The translations under genes and the position numbers were made by a program. This document shows, piece after piece, positions 1-9,371 of a DNA stretch of 64,000 nt; within the stretch, counting starts at the first letter, position 1, and each line of letters starts with the position of its first letter. The stretch spans positions 186,001-250,000 of the forward strand of contig NZ_JACDXU010000001.1 of the NCBI RefSeq assembly GCF_020539485.1, in the 5' to 3' direction. The DNA comes from Fulverythrobacter ferritrahens (GTDB lineage Bacteria; Pseudomonadota; Alphaproteobacteria; Sphingomonadales; Sphingomonadaceae). The notes below the pieces were generated by a model that was not told the DNA's origin, did no database searches, and was given only the letters and a program-made list of their open reading frames with translations.

Positions 1-2148
1 CCGGCGATAGGCACGTTCCGCGCAATGGGAAATGGCGGCACGGACCCGCAGGATGGCTCCACCGAAGCCTTGTGGCGCGACAGGCTGGCAGCGATCTTCG
101 AAGGGATGCTGGAAGCGCGGCCCGAATATACCCGAGTGCGGCTGATCAGTTTCGGCAGCGACGGCTTGAAGGATGGCCACGAGATCGTGCGGGTCAACCG
201 CCTGCCCGGAGACGCCATCCGCCGTGTTCCCGAAAGCGAGCTTCAGGACAAGTCGACTCGCCCCTTCGTGATCGACACCCGCAAGCTGGCGCCGGGGGAA
301 GTCTATCTGTCGCCCATCGATTTCGAGCAGGATCAGGGCCGCATCGTCACACCCCATGTGGCCGCCATCCGCGCGGCCACTCCGGTCGTCGATGAACGGG
401 GGCGCAAGCTCGGCATGGTACTGATAAACATCGATATGGGGCGGATCTTCACCATCGTGCGTGGGCCCAGAGTGCAGGGGACGGATTACTTCATCACCAA
501 TCAGGATGGCGATTTCCTCGCCCATCCCGATCCTGCCCGCAATTTCGGTTTCGAACGGGGCATCCGCTATCGCCTGCAACAGGATTATCCTCAGCTGGCC
601 CCCTTCCTGAAGGATGGCGCGCGGCGCTTCACCGGCACGCTCGATACGCCTCAGGGGCGGGTGCTCGCCATGGCGGTGAAAGTGGATTACGATCCGCTCA
701 ATACTTCCCAATTCGCGATCATCGGGCAGACCATGCAAGCCAGCGAGCTGGATGCGAGCCTGTTGGCGGTTCGCAATCGCGCGCTGGCCGCCGCCGCTGT
801 GGTGCTGCTGGCCGGACTGCTGGCAATCGCCTGGCTCACCCGCTCGCTCTCCCGCCCGCTGCGGGACATCAGCGACATGGCCGTGGCGGTCGCCCGCGGG
901 GAACGGCAGATCGATCCGGGCGCGGCCCGCCAGCGGTCGGACGAAGTTGGGGCGCTGGCCCGCAGCTTCGAGACCATGGTGCAGCGAGTGGAAGAGCGCG
1001 AACGGGATCTGCTGGAGGCGGAGGCGCGCACATCCCGCGTGATCGATGTCATGCCCGAGGCGATATTGGTGACCGACCGGGATGGGATCATCCGCCGCGT
1101 GAACGACAGGGCGATAACGATCTTCGGCTATGGCCGGGACGAACTGCTCGGTCAGCCGGTGGAGATGCTGATACCCGAACGTTCCCGCGCCGGCCATCCC
1201 GCCCAGCGCGAAGCCTATGTCGCCTCTCCCGAAATCCGGCCGATGGGGGCAGGGCGCGATCTTTACGGGCGCCGCAAGGATGGCCGTGAAGTGCCGGTTG
1301 AAATCGCCCTGGCGCCGCTGGGCGGCCAGGGGGCGGGCGGCCAGGGCGGGGACGGGCAGATCGTGGTTTCGGTGGCGGATATCACTGCCCGCAAGGCCGC
1401 GCAGGATGTGCTGCGCGATACCAATGAGAAGCTGGCCCGTTCCAATCAGGAACTGATGCAATTCGCTTATGTCGCCTCGCACGATTTGCAGGAGCCGCTG
1501 CGCATGGTGGACAGCTACATGGGGCTGATCGAGCGGCGCTATAAGGGCAAGCTGGATTCCGATGCGGATGAGTTCATCGGCTATGCCGTGGATGGCGCAA
1601 GGCGGATGAAGCGGCTGATCAACGATCTGCTGGCCTATTCCCGCGTCAGCAATCGCCCGCTCAGGATCGGGCCGGTGGATGTGCGTGCCGTGCTGGACGA
1701 TGTGCTGGCGCTGTATGACGTGCAGATCCGGGGGAGCGGCGCCGTAGTGGAACTGGGCACCCTGCCGGTGATCGAAGGCGATGCCGGCCAGATCGAGCGG
1801 CTCTTCGCGAACCTGGTGGGCAATGCGCTGAAATTCCGCAGCGATCACTCGCCGCACATCAGCATCGGCGCCCGGCGCAAGGGGGATATGTGGGAATTCA
1901 CCATCGCCGATAACGGCATCGGTATCGACCCGGAATTCAACGAGAAGATTTTCGAGATATTCTCCCGCCTGCACAGCCGCGAGCAATATGAAGGCACTGG
2001 CATCGGCCTCGCCGCCTGCAGGCGCATCGTGGAATTGCACGGGGGGATGATCTGGGTGGAACCCGGCCGGAATGGCGGATCGCTGTTTCTGTTCACTCTG
2101 CCGGAACGCCAGAAGGAGCAGGAAAGCCAGAAGGAGGAGGCCAGCTGA
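1..2148 (+). CDS. Membrane PAS sensor histidine kinase (5' end outside window)
   Basis: Hybrid-free sensor kinase that autophosphorylates and passes phosphate to the regulator encoded just downstream. The reading frame is open from base 1, so the ATG at 25 is probably internal and the true start lies upstream. Numbering from that ATG: extracytoplasmic sensor domain (dCache-like) to about 250, a membrane segment about 252-275, HAMP about 275-330, PAS about 340-455, HisKA with phospho-accepting H486 in SHDLQEPL, and HATPase_c about 590-700 with NLVGNALKF, DNGIGI and GTGIGL. The stop overlaps the next start (TGATG), implying translational coupling. The ligand is unknown. Family assignment is secure, N-terminal length is not. 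Confidence 0.9.
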   Translation, partial: PAIGTFRAMGNGGTDPQDGSTEALWRDRLAAIFEGMLEARPEYTRVRLISFGSDGLKDGHEIVRVNRLPGDAIRRVPESELQDKSTRPFVIDTRKLAPGEVYLSPIDFEQDQGRIVTPHVAAIRAATPVVDERGRKLGMVLINIDMGRIFTIVRGPRVQGTDYFITNQDGDFLAHPDPARNFGFERGIRYRLQQDYPQLAPFLKDGARRFTGTLDTPQGRVLAMAVKVDYDPLNTSQFAIIGQTMQASELDASLLAVRNRALAAAAVVLLAGLLAIAWLTRSLSRPLRDISDMAVAVARGERQIDPGAARQRSDEVGALARSFETMVQRVEERERDLLEAEARTSRVIDVMPEAILVTDRDGIIRRVNDRAITIFGYGRDELLGQPVEMLIPERSRAGHPAQREAYVASPEIRPMGAGRDLYGRRKDGREVPVEIALAPLGGQGAGGQGGDGQIVVSVADITARKAAQDVLRDTNEKLARSNQELMQFAYVASHDLQEPLRMVDSYMGLIERRYKGKLDSDADEFIGYAVDGARRMKRLINDLLAYSRVSNRPLRIGPVDVRAVLDDVLALYDVQIRGSGAVVELGTLPVIEGDAGQIERLFANLVGNALKFRSDHSPHISIGARRKGDMWEFTIADNGIGIDPEFNEKIFEIFSRLHSREQYEGTGIGLAACRRIVELHGGMIWVEPGRNGGSLFLFTLPERQKEQESQKEEAS

Positions 2149-2591
2149 TGACCCAAGTCCATGCCCCGATCGAAATCCTGCTGGTGGAGGATAATCCCGC
2201 CGACATCCGGCTGACGCAGGAAGGGCTGAAGGAAGCCAAGGTGGCCAATATCCTTCATGCGGTAACCAATGGCCGGGATGCCCTGGATTTTCTGCACCAG
2301 AACGGGGCCTATGCCGCATCTCCCCGGCCGGACCTGATCCTGCTGGACCTCAACCTGCCGGGGATCAGCGGCCATCAGGTGCTGGCGGAAATCAAGCGGG
2401 ATCCGAACCTGCTGACCATTCCGGTGGTGGTGCTCACATCCTCTGAATCGGAAGGGGACATCGTGAAATCCTATGAGGAGCACGCCAATTGCTTCATTGC
2501 GAAGCCGGTGGACTTCTCCAGCTTTCTCGACATCGTCTCGCGGATAGAGAATTTCTGGTTCTCCATCGTCCGCCTGCCCCAGCCCGGCTGA
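2148..2591 (+). CDS. Single-domain response regulator, Rcp1-like
   Basis: A 147-residue stand-alone receiver domain without an output domain. The acidic pocket is seen in LLVEDN, the phospho-acceptor is D67 in LLDLNLPG, and the conserved lysine is in FIAKPVDF near residue 117. It resembles the Rcp1/CheY-like regulators that pair with phytochrome-type or PAS kinases. The start overlaps the kinase stop by one base, so the two form one transcription and translation unit. Output is probably by protein-protein contact or a phosphorelay. The pair is certain from context; the pathway controlled is not visible. Confidence 0.92.
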   Translation: MTQVHAPIEILLVEDNPADIRLTQEGLKEAKVANILHAVTNGRDALDFLHQNGAYAASPRPDLILLDLNLPGISGHQVLAEIKRDPNLLTIPVVVLTSSESEGDIVKSYEEHANCFIAKPVDFSSFLDIVSRIENFWFSIVRLPQPG

Positions 2592-2669
2592 GGCGCTTCG
2601 GCCATCCCACTGGCGGCGACCCGCTTTTGCTGCCAAACGGGAATGGACATAAGAAAAGCGAGCCGTCCC

Positions 2670-3713
2670 ATGGCGACCGAGAAACGCCGCCCCACCATCA
2701 TCGACATCGCCCGCAAGGCGGAGGTTTCGTTCAAGACCGTTTCGCGCGTGCTCAACGAAAATCCGCGCGTGGGCGCGGATCTGCGCAGTCGGGTGCTCAA
2801 GGCCATGGCGGAGCTGGATTACCAGCCCAATCTCGCGGCCCGCTCGCTCGCCGGGCGGAGGGGCTATGCCATCGCGCTGCTAGTGGACGGGTCCGAATTC
2901 TTCCGGGAAGACGATGCCAATGCCTATTTCTCGCCCTATCTGGTCGATCTCCAGGCGGGCGCGCTGATCGCCTGCCGCCAGCAGGGCTATCACTTTTTCG
3001 TCGAACCCTATGATTTCACGGCGGAAGGCTGGGCAGGGGCATTGCGCGCCCAATTGTCGCGCATTGCGCTGGATGGGGTCATGCTCGCCCCGCCTTCGGC
3101 CGACCGGCTGCCGCTGCTCGATGCGCTGGACGATCTGAACATCCCCTATATCCGCTTCGCGCCGGGGCTGGAGCGGGAACGATCCCCTTGCGTGGCGAGT
3201 GACGAATATGGCGGCGCCCGCGCCATGGCGGAACATCTGCTGGCGCTGGGCCATCGCCGCATCGGGCTGATCGGCGGGCCGCAGGACCACATCGCCGCCG
3301 CCGTCCGCGTGGTCGCATTTCAGGAGGCCGTGCAGGGCCGGGCGGAAGTGGTCTTCCACCCCGGAGATTTCACTTTCGAGGGCGGGCTTGTGGCAGGAGA
3401 CGCGCTGCTGGCCGGGGATGACCGCCCCAGCGCGATCTTTGCCACCAATGATTTCATGGCCGCCGGCGTGGTGACGGCAGCGACCCGGCGCGGGCTGAAA
3501 GTGCCGCAGGATGTCTCCATCGGCGGCTTCGACGATTCCGCCGTGGTCCGCTTCCTCTGGCCCCCGCTCACCACCGTGCGCCAGCCCATCCGCAAGATGG
3601 CGGCGGCGGCAGTGGACTATCTCGTGGCACAGGCCAGCGGGCGGGAACTGCCCGCGCGGGAGGTTGAGCTGGCGAGCGAACTGGTGGTTCGGGAATCGAC
3701 GGGGGCAGTTTAG
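2670..3713 (+). CDS. LacI-family transcriptional regulator
   Basis: DNA-binding repressor of carbohydrate or related catabolic genes. The N-terminal helix-turn-helix is clear (PTIIDIARKAEVSFKTVSRV, then hinge LDYQPNLAARSLAG), followed by a periplasmic-binding-protein-like effector domain with the typical LGHRRIGLIGG and FATNDFMAAGV segments. I chose ATG 2670 because LacI proteins usually begin a few residues before the PTIIDIA helix; ATG 2643 would add nine residues. It stands alone. A palindrome of the kind LacI proteins bind lies at 10920-10931 before a sugar-type MFS gene, so that gene is a possible distant target. The effector is unknown. Confidence 0.92.
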   Translation: MATEKRRPTIIDIARKAEVSFKTVSRVLNENPRVGADLRSRVLKAMAELDYQPNLAARSLAGRRGYAIALLVDGSEFFREDDANAYFSPYLVDLQAGALIACRQQGYHFFVEPYDFTAEGWAGALRAQLSRIALDGVMLAPPSADRLPLLDALDDLNIPYIRFAPGLERERSPCVASDEYGGARAMAEHLLALGHRRIGLIGGPQDHIAAAVRVVAFQEAVQGRAEVVFHPGDFTFEGGLVAGDALLAGDDRPSAIFATNDFMAAGVVTAATRRGLKVPQDVSIGGFDDSAVVRFLWPPLTTVRQPIRKMAAAAVDYLVAQASGRELPAREVELASELVVRESTGAV

Positions 3714-3727
3714 TGGTTTTCCCCTTT

Positions 3728-3796
3728 CGTCATCCCCGCGCAGGCGAGGATCCAGTTCTGCCGTCGCCTCTAGATTCCCGCCTGCGCGGGAATGAC
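3728..3796. repeat. Palindromic intergenic repeat, copy A
   Basis: The arms begin GTCATCCCCGCGCAGGCG and end in its near-exact reverse complement (one mismatch), separated by about 30 bases. It lies just after the LacI gene, where it could act as a terminator. It shares the CGTCAT(T/C)CCCGCG start and GCGGGAATGAC end with the copy at 4581-4650, so the two belong to one family of REP-like elements. No transposase of the kind that mobilises REPs is present in the window. Confidence 0.7.
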
Positions 3797-4305
3797 AAAG
3801 GTAGGGTTGGGGGAACAAGGCGCGCCATCCCATCCGGCGGCGAGCCCGGACGTAACGCCAGCGTGTAGAACAAACCAATCGCGCGGCCGGCACGGCGTCA
3901 GGAACTGAGGCGCGTGCGGAGCGGGCGGAGGGAGTTGCGAGAGACCGGGCGCCCATCCGCAGCGCCTTGGGTTCGGCCCTTTGATCGGTGATCGGCCAGG
4001 AAAGGCGCCACGGGCTCGCGTGCGGCGTGCTTTCCCTCGCGAGTGATCATCTCGCGCCACTGGCGGTGGTCCGTCCCGGAGAGCCCGTCCTCCAGGGACA
4101 GGTGTGCACGGGCAGAGGAGAGCACCACACATCCGATCATCCGCGTCTGAGCGCTGGGAGGCATTGCCATTGGGAGAACCGCCCAAGGGAGCACACACCC
4201 GCGCCGGCCGCGTTGTTCATGGAACAAGGGAGGCTTGCGGTCGACTACGCGCACCTCCGGACTGGTAGGTAATTGCAGGTTTGCTAGTCCTGCAATGTGC
4301 CGGGG
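3797..4305 (-). other. Gene-poor stretch downstream of an orphan promoter; candidate RNA
   Basis: I see no convincing protein gene here. A minus-strand frame is open through most of it (about 4308 to 3898), but its sequence is rich in R, P and S, has no recognisable domain and no ribosome-binding site. A strong-looking promoter at 4306-4334 would transcribe it leftward. The first bases of that transcript hold an 8-bp inverted repeat (ATTGCAGG at 4272-4279, CCTGCAAT at 4289-4296, loop 9). A small or structured RNA is one reading; a decayed gene is the other. Confidence 0.25.
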
Positions 4306-4334
4306 CATATAACCGAAACGGTTCGCAATGTCAA
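4306..4334 (-). promoter_or_regulatory. Sigma70-type promoter with a palindrome in the spacer
   Basis: On the minus strand a perfect -35 TTGACA (4334-4329) is followed after exactly 17 bases by a -10 TATATG (4311-4306). The spacer holds the perfect palindrome AACCGAAACGGTT (4311-4323), the size and position of a TetR-family operator. Transcription would run left, where no clear gene lies. The promoter is seen directly; the repressor is inferred and is not encoded next to it. Confidence 0.55.
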
Positions 4335-4417
4335 GTGAAAACGCCAATCCTGTCAATCGTCCTCCGGGCGAAGGTCGGGATCGCTGGCCGGATTGCGTGG
4401 GCTGATGTGGAAGGGTT

Positions 4418-4516
4418 TCACGCGGAGACGCGGGGACGCGGAGAGAGAGTGGGCGCTCGCAAAGGCGCAGGGAGCGGCTGGGCGCTTTCCCTCTGCGCCT
4501 CCGCGTCTCCGCGTGA
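4418..4516. repeat. Inverted repeat with 16-bp perfect arms
   Basis: TCACGCGGAGACGCGG at 4418-4433 is repeated exactly in reverse complement at 4501-4516. The interior is itself built of short GCGGAGACGCGG-like and AAAGGCGCAG-like units. It is a different repeat type from the GTCATTCCCGCG family and lies directly beside it. No open reading frame with coding character covers it. Confidence 0.65.
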
Positions 4517-4525
4517 GTATTATTG

Positions 4526-4705
4526 GGTTCGCGCAAAGAGCGCGAAGAACGCTGAGGGGCTGCGCTAAACTCAGCCCCCTCGTCATTCCCGCGAACGCGG
4601 GAACCCAGTTCAATGGTTGCTGCTAGGTTCCCGCATTCGCGGGAATGACGAACTAATGAGGCCAAGCGCCACATCTTCGCGCGCTTTGCGGTCTTTGCGC
4701 GAACC
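4526..4705. repeat. Composite palindrome: REP-like copy B inside a second repeat pair
   Basis: The inner element (4581-4650) has arms starting CGTCATTCCCGCG and ending CGCGGGAATGACG, the same family as 3728-3796. It is flanked by outer arms starting GGTTCGCGCAAAGA (from 4526) and ending TCTTTGCGCGAACC (to 4705), which pair imperfectly beyond those 14 bases. The nested order suggests one repeat landed inside another. It lies just past the stop of the RND outer-membrane gene and could end that transcript. Confidence 0.6.
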
Positions 4706-4734
4706 GGAAACACGCCCCGCCAGTGTCAACCCCG

Positions 4735-6171
4735 CTACTCCGGCAAAGTAAAAGCACTCTGGCCCAGTTCGGCATCACCGCCCAGCACGCGATACAGCTC
4801 GATGCGGTTCTGCACCGCGATCAGCTGGATCGCCACTTCCTGTCGCCGCGCAGTATAGAGGCTGCGCTGCGCCACCAGATTGGCGAGGAAGCTGTCCACG
4901 CCGCCGCGATAGCGCAGTTCGGTGAGGTTGGCCGTATCGGCGGCCGCTTCGGTATTCATGCGCGCCGCGCTGAGGCGGTCGGCAATGGTGCCCTTGGTGG
5001 CCAGCGCGTCGGCCACTTCGCGGAAGGCGGACTGGATCGCCTTTTCGTAAGTGGCAAGGGCCGCGTCGCGATTGGCCTCGCTCACATCCACGCCCGCGCT
5101 TCGCCCGCCGCCCGAGAAGATGGCATAGCTGGCATCGGCCCCGGCAGAGGCGGCGAAGGCCCCGCTGTCGAACAGGGAACCCAGCGCGTCGCTGGCAAAG
5201 CCGAGCAGGCCGGTCAGCGAAATCTGCGGGAACAGCCGGGCGCGGGCCACGCCGATATCGGCATTGGCGGCGCGCAAGAGATATTCGGCCTGCGCCACGT
5301 CGGGGCGGCGCAGCAGCACGGTGGAGCTGGTTCCGGCGGGCAGGGTTTCGACACTGCCCAGCACTTCGGCAAGGCTGGAGGGCAGCAGGGCCGGATCGAT
5401 CTCCGCACCCACCAGCAGGCGCAGAAGGTTGATGTCTTCGGCCAGTGCGGCCTTCTGTGCGGCAAGATCGCCTTCCGCTGTGGCGAGAATCTGTTCTGCC
5501 TGCCGCAGGTCGGAACGGGGCGCTATCCCGCCTTGCAGCCGCGACCGGGTAAGCTCCACGCTGCGTCGGGCATTGGCGGCGCTGTCTTCCGCGACGGCCA
5601 GAAGATCCCGGTCCGCCGCATAGGTAGCCCATGCGCTGGCCAGGCTGGCGACGAGACTGAGCCGTACGGAGCGGGCAGAGGCTTCGCTGGCAAGGGCGCG
5701 TTCGCGCTGGGCGGCAGTGGCATTGGCCAGCCGCCCGAACAGATCCAGCTCGAAGCTGGAAATGCCGCCCTGCAAGGCATAGCTCTCGCCGCTGGTCCCG
5801 CCATTGTCGCGGACATCGGCCGAGGCGCGCACCGAAAGTTCGGGGAACTGGGCGGCGCGCGTTACCCGCACCTGCGCGCGGGCGGCGGCGAGATTGGCGG
5901 CGGCGAGGCGCAGATCGCGATTATTGGCCAACGCCTGCCCGATCAGGCTTTGCAGCCGCTGGTCGCGGAACAATTCGGTATAGGAAACCGAGGGCAGGCT
6001 GGCCTCTCCCTCCACCGGATAGGCTTCGCCCACCGGCCATGCCGGGGGCACCGGGGCTTCAGGCCGGGCATAGTCTGGCGCCATGGAACAGGCGCCTAAC
6101 GCGGCGGGCAGAACCAGAGCCAGCAGCGGAAGGGCGGGTTTGCGCATCATCTTGCCTGCCGCGCGCCTCAT
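4735..6171 (-). CDS. RND efflux outer membrane lipoprotein (NodT/OprM family)
   Basis: Outer membrane channel of a tripartite efflux pump. It has a lipoprotein signal with lipobox LGAC (Cys about residue 28) and two repeats of the outer-membrane-efflux fold, with typical segments such as DLFGRLANA and RRPDVAQAE. Length 478 fits the family. The start codon overlaps the stop of the pump gene (ATGA), so it is the last gene of the operon MFP-pump-channel; ATG codons slightly downstream (MMRKPAL) are possible alternative starts. The substrate cannot be told from sequence. Confidence 0.93.
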   Translation of the reverse strand: MRRAAGKMMRKPALPLLALVLPAALGACSMAPDYARPEAPVPPAWPVGEAYPVEGEASLPSVSYTELFRDQRLQSLIGQALANNRDLRLAAANLAAARAQVRVTRAAQFPELSVRASADVRDNGGTSGESYALQGGISSFELDLFGRLANATAAQRERALASEASARSVRLSLVASLASAWATYAADRDLLAVAEDSAANARRSVELTRSRLQGGIAPRSDLRQAEQILATAEGDLAAQKAALAEDINLLRLLVGAEIDPALLPSSLAEVLGSVETLPAGTSSTVLLRRPDVAQAEYLLRAANADIGVARARLFPQISLTGLLGFASDALGSLFDSGAFAASAGADASYAIFSGGGRSAGVDVSEANRDAALATYEKAIQSAFREVADALATKGTIADRLSAARMNTEAAADTANLTELRYRGGVDSFLANLVAQRSLYTARRQEVAIQLIAVQNRIELYRVLGGDAELGQSAFTLPE

Positions 6172-9100
6172 GCCTGGGCCTCCCTGTTACGACGGAAGCG
6201 GTTGAACCGCTCGCGGGCGGCTTTCATCCCGTCCCTTGTGCTGCGCCGGACGAGCACGAACAGCAGCGGAATATAGAAGATCGCCAGGATGCTGGCGGTC
6301 AGCATGCCGCCGATCACCGAAGTGCCGATGGCGATGCGGCTGTTGGCGCCGGCCCCGGTAGAGATCGCCAGCGGCAGCACGCCGAAGATGAAGGCAAAGC
6401 TGGTCATCAGGATCGGGCGCAGGCGCAGGCGGGCGGCGGCCAGAACCGCCTCGATGATGCGCTTGCCCTTCTTCTCCTCCTGCTCCGCGAATTCGATCAT
6501 CAGGATCGCGTTCTTGGAAGCGAGGCCCATTGTGGTGAGCAGGCCGATCTGCAGGAACACGTCATTCTCCAGCCCGCGCAGGGTGGCGGCAAACAAGGCG
6601 CCGACAAGGCCCAGCGGGATCACCAGCAGCACGGCCACAGGGATGGACCAGCTTTCATACAGGGCTGCAAGGCACAGGAAGACGACCAGCACCGACAGTG
6701 CATAGAGCAGCGGGGCCTGGCCGGAAGACTGGCGTTCCTCATAGGAAGAACCCGTCCAGCCCACGGCGGTGCCGGGGATTTCGGCCGCCAGCCGTTCCAT
6801 TTCCGCCATGGCTTCGCCCGAGCTGACGCCGGGCGCCGCCTGGCCGGTGATGCCGAAGGACGGCACGCCCTGGAAACGGCCGGTGGAATTCGGCGTGGTC
6901 GCCCAGCCGATCTTCGAGAAGGCGGAGAAGGGCGCCATGCTGCCGTCCCCGGCGCGGACATACCATTGCGAGAGGTCTTCCGGCGTGGCGCGATATTCGG
7001 GCTCGCCCTGGACATAGACGCGCTTCACGCGGCCATTCTCGATGAAGTCGTTCACATAGCGCCCGCCCCATGCGGTGGAGAGGGTGGTGTTCACGTCGCT
7101 CGAATTGATGCCATAGGCGGTGAGGCGCTGCGTATCGAGATCGACCTTCAGCGTGGCATTGTCCGGCAATTCACTGGAGCGGACCTGCGTAAGCAGCGGG
7201 CTTTTCTGCGCCATTTCCACCAGCTTGTCGCGCGCGGCCACGAATTGGTCGCGGCTCATGCCGGTGATGTTCTGCAGGTTCATGTTGAAGCCGGCGCTGT
7301 CGCCCAGGCCACGAACCGATCCGGGCACCATGAAGAACACCTGCCCGTCGCGCAGGCCGCTGAAGGCCATGGTGGCGCGCTGGGCAATGGCGTCTGCCGT
7401 GTTTTCCGGCCCCGGCCGCTCGTCCCAATGCTTCAGGTTGATAAAGCCCTGGCCGCTGTTCTGGCCGCCGCCGCCGCCGCCCGCGACGAGGAACTGGGTG
7501 CTGACATTGGCCTTTTCGTTCTCGGCCAGATATTTCTCCACCATGTCGCGCAATTCGATCGTGCGGACCTGAGTGGCGCCGGGCGGCAGGCGGAATTGCA
7601 CCATGATGCGGCCCTGATCCTCATTGGGCAGGAAGCCGCCGGGCAGATGGACGAACAGCGCGGCCAGCACCGCCAGGATCACGCCGTAAAGGCCCAGGAA
7701 GCGCCACTTGCGGTCCACCACGGCTTCCACCGCCTTGAGATAGCGGCCCACCATCCGGTCAAAATTGCGGTTGAACCACACTTTCGCGCCTTCCAGCGCG
7801 TTTTCCACGCGGGCGAAGCGGCCGTAATGGCGGTGAAATTCCTTGTCCTCGTCGCGACGATGCTTCTGCTTCAGCACACTGGCGGTGATCGCCGGGCTGA
7901 GGATCAGCGCCACCAGCACGGACAGCACCATGCAGGAGATGATGGTGACGGAGAACTGGCGATAGATCACCCCGGTCGATCCGCCGAAGAAGGCCATCGG
8001 CAGGAACACCGCGGACAGGACGAGCGCGATGGCGATCAGTGCGATCTGCAATTCGTCCATGGACTGGATCGTCGCCTCGCGCGGGGACATGCCGGGGTTT
8101 TCTTCCAGCAGGCGCTCCACATTCTCCACCACCACGATCGCATCGTCCACCAGCAGGCCAATGGCCAGGACGAGGCCGAACAGGGTCAGCGTGTTGAGCG
8201 AGAAGCCCGCGAGATAGAACACCGCCATGGTGCCCAGCATCACCACCGGCACGGCGATGACCGGCACCAGCAGGGCGCGCCAGCTCTGCAGGAAGACGAA
8301 CATCACGATCACCACCAGCCCGATCGCTTCAAGCAGGGCGACCTGAACTTCGCTGACCGACAGGCGGATGAAGTTGGTGGAATCGTTGGCATAGGCATAG
8401 GCGAGGCCATCGGGCAAATTCGCGCCCAGCTCGTCCATCTTCGCCTTGACCAGATCGGCCGTGCGCAATGCGTCCGATCCGGGTGAAAGCTGGATCGCCA
8501 TGCCCGCGCCGGGGTGGCCGTTCATGCGCAGCAGGATATTGTAGTTTTCCGCCCCGATCTCGACCCGGGCCACGTCCTTGATCTTCACGCTCGACCCGCT
8601 GGGCAGCGTCTTGAGCACGATGTTGCGGAACTGGTCCGGCGTCTGCAGGCGTGACTGCGCGGTGACCGTGGCATTGAGCAACTGGCCCTGCGGGGAGGGC
8701 AGGCCGCCCACTTCGCCCGCGGCGATTTCGGTATTCTGGCTGCGCAGCGCGTTGATGACGTCGCCCGGCATCAGCTGGAACGCCGCCAGCTTGATCGGAT
8801 CGAGCCAGATGCGCATTGCGTGCGGAGAGCCGAACACGTTAACGTCGCCCACGCCGTCCACGCGCGAAAGCGTGTCCTGGATGTTGGAGGAGAGATAGTC
8901 CGACACGTCCTGATAGGATCGCGTATCGGTCTCGTCATAAACGGCGACCAGCAGCAGCGTGTCCGAATTGGACTTGGTTACGCGCACGCCCTGTTGCTGT
9001 ACATCGGCCGGCAGGCGCGAGATTGCGGCCTGGATCTTGTTCTGTACCTGCACCTGCGCGATGTCGGGATCGGTGCCCTTCACGAAGGTGGCGGTGATGT

Positions 9101-9365
9101 TCGACTGGCCGCGCGAGCTGGAATCGGAGCTGAAATAGAGCAGCCCGTCGATACCCGTGAGTTGCTGCTCCAGAATCTGGGTGACGCTGTTCTCCACCGT
9201 TTCCGCCGAGGCGCCGGGATAAGAGGCGCGGACATTGACGGTAGTGGGGGCAATGTCGGGATATTGCTCGATCGGCAGGGCCGTGAGCGAGCCGATGCCC
9301 GCCATCATCACAATGATCGCGAGCACCCAGGCAAAGATGGGCCGGTCGATGAAAATCCGCGACAT
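6168..9365 (-). CDS. RND multidrug efflux transporter, HAE1 (AcrB-like)
   Basis: Inner membrane proton-driven pump of 1065 residues, the full length for the family. It opens with SRIFIDRPIFAWVLAI, contains porter domains and two sets of six membrane segments, and carries the proton-relay pair in GLLVDDAIVVVEN near residue 405. It closes with the usual long membrane bundle (YALSVLVVFLCLAALYESW, then MTSFAFIFGVLPLAI). It lies six bases after the adaptor stop and overlaps the channel gene by four bases. Substrates are unknown; hydrophobic toxicants or aromatic compounds would be usual. Confidence 0.96.
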   Translation of the reverse strand: MSRIFIDRPIFAWVLAIIVMMAGIGSLTALPIEQYPDIAPTTVNVRASYPGASAETVENSVTQILEQQLTGIDGLLYFSSDSSSRGQSNITATFVKGTDPDIAQVQVQNKIQAAISRLPADVQQQGVRVTKSNSDTLLLVAVYDETDTRSYQDVSDYLSSNIQDTLSRVDGVGDVNVFGSPHAMRIWLDPIKLAAFQLMPGDVINALRSQNTEIAAGEVGGLPSPQGQLLNATVTAQSRLQTPDQFRNIVLKTLPSGSSVKIKDVARVEIGAENYNILLRMNGHPGAGMAIQLSPGSDALRTADLVKAKMDELGANLPDGLAYAYANDSTNFIRLSVSEVQVALLEAIGLVVIVMFVFLQSWRALLVPVIAVPVVMLGTMAVFYLAGFSLNTLTLFGLVLAIGLLVDDAIVVVENVERLLEENPGMSPREATIQSMDELQIALIAIALVLSAVFLPMAFFGGSTGVIYRQFSVTIISCMVLSVLVALILSPAITASVLKQKHRRDEDKEFHRHYGRFARVENALEGAKVWFNRNFDRMVGRYLKAVEAVVDRKWRFLGLYGVILAVLAALFVHLPGGFLPNEDQGRIMVQFRLPPGATQVRTIELRDMVEKYLAENEKANVSTQFLVAGGGGGGQNSGQGFINLKHWDERPGPENTADAIAQRATMAFSGLRDGQVFFMVPGSVRGLGDSAGFNMNLQNITGMSRDQFVAARDKLVEMAQKSPLLTQVRSSELPDNATLKVDLDTQRLTAYGINSSDVNTTLSTAWGGRYVNDFIENGRVKRVYVQGEPEYRATPEDLSQWYVRAGDGSMAPFSAFSKIGWATTPNSTGRFQGVPSFGITGQAAPGVSSGEAMAEMERLAAEIPGTAVGWTGSSYEERQSSGQAPLLYALSVLVVFLCLAALYESWSIPVAVLLVIPLGLVGALFAATLRGLENDVFLQIGLLTTMGLASKNAILMIEFAEQEEKKGKRIIEAVLAAARLRLRPILMTSFAFIFGVLPLAISTGAGANSRIAIGTSVIGGMLTASILAIFYIPLLFVLVRRSTRDGMKAARERFNRFRRNREAQA

Positions 9366-9371
9366 GGCGCC

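Noticed and set aside
3898-4713. Possible 271-residue protein on minus between the LacI and RND genes
   Set aside because: It runs through the palindromic repeats and has no domain or ribosome site; kept only as a candidate RNA region.
4723-6099. Long open frame on plus, 458 codons
   Set aside because: Antisense to the NodT-type outer membrane gene; low-complexity G, A, H and Q composition typical of a shadow frame in high-GC DNA.
6039-8486. Long open frame on plus, 815 codons
   Set aside because: Antisense to the RND pump, rich in H, Q, D and R, no domain; the pump on the other strand is certain.
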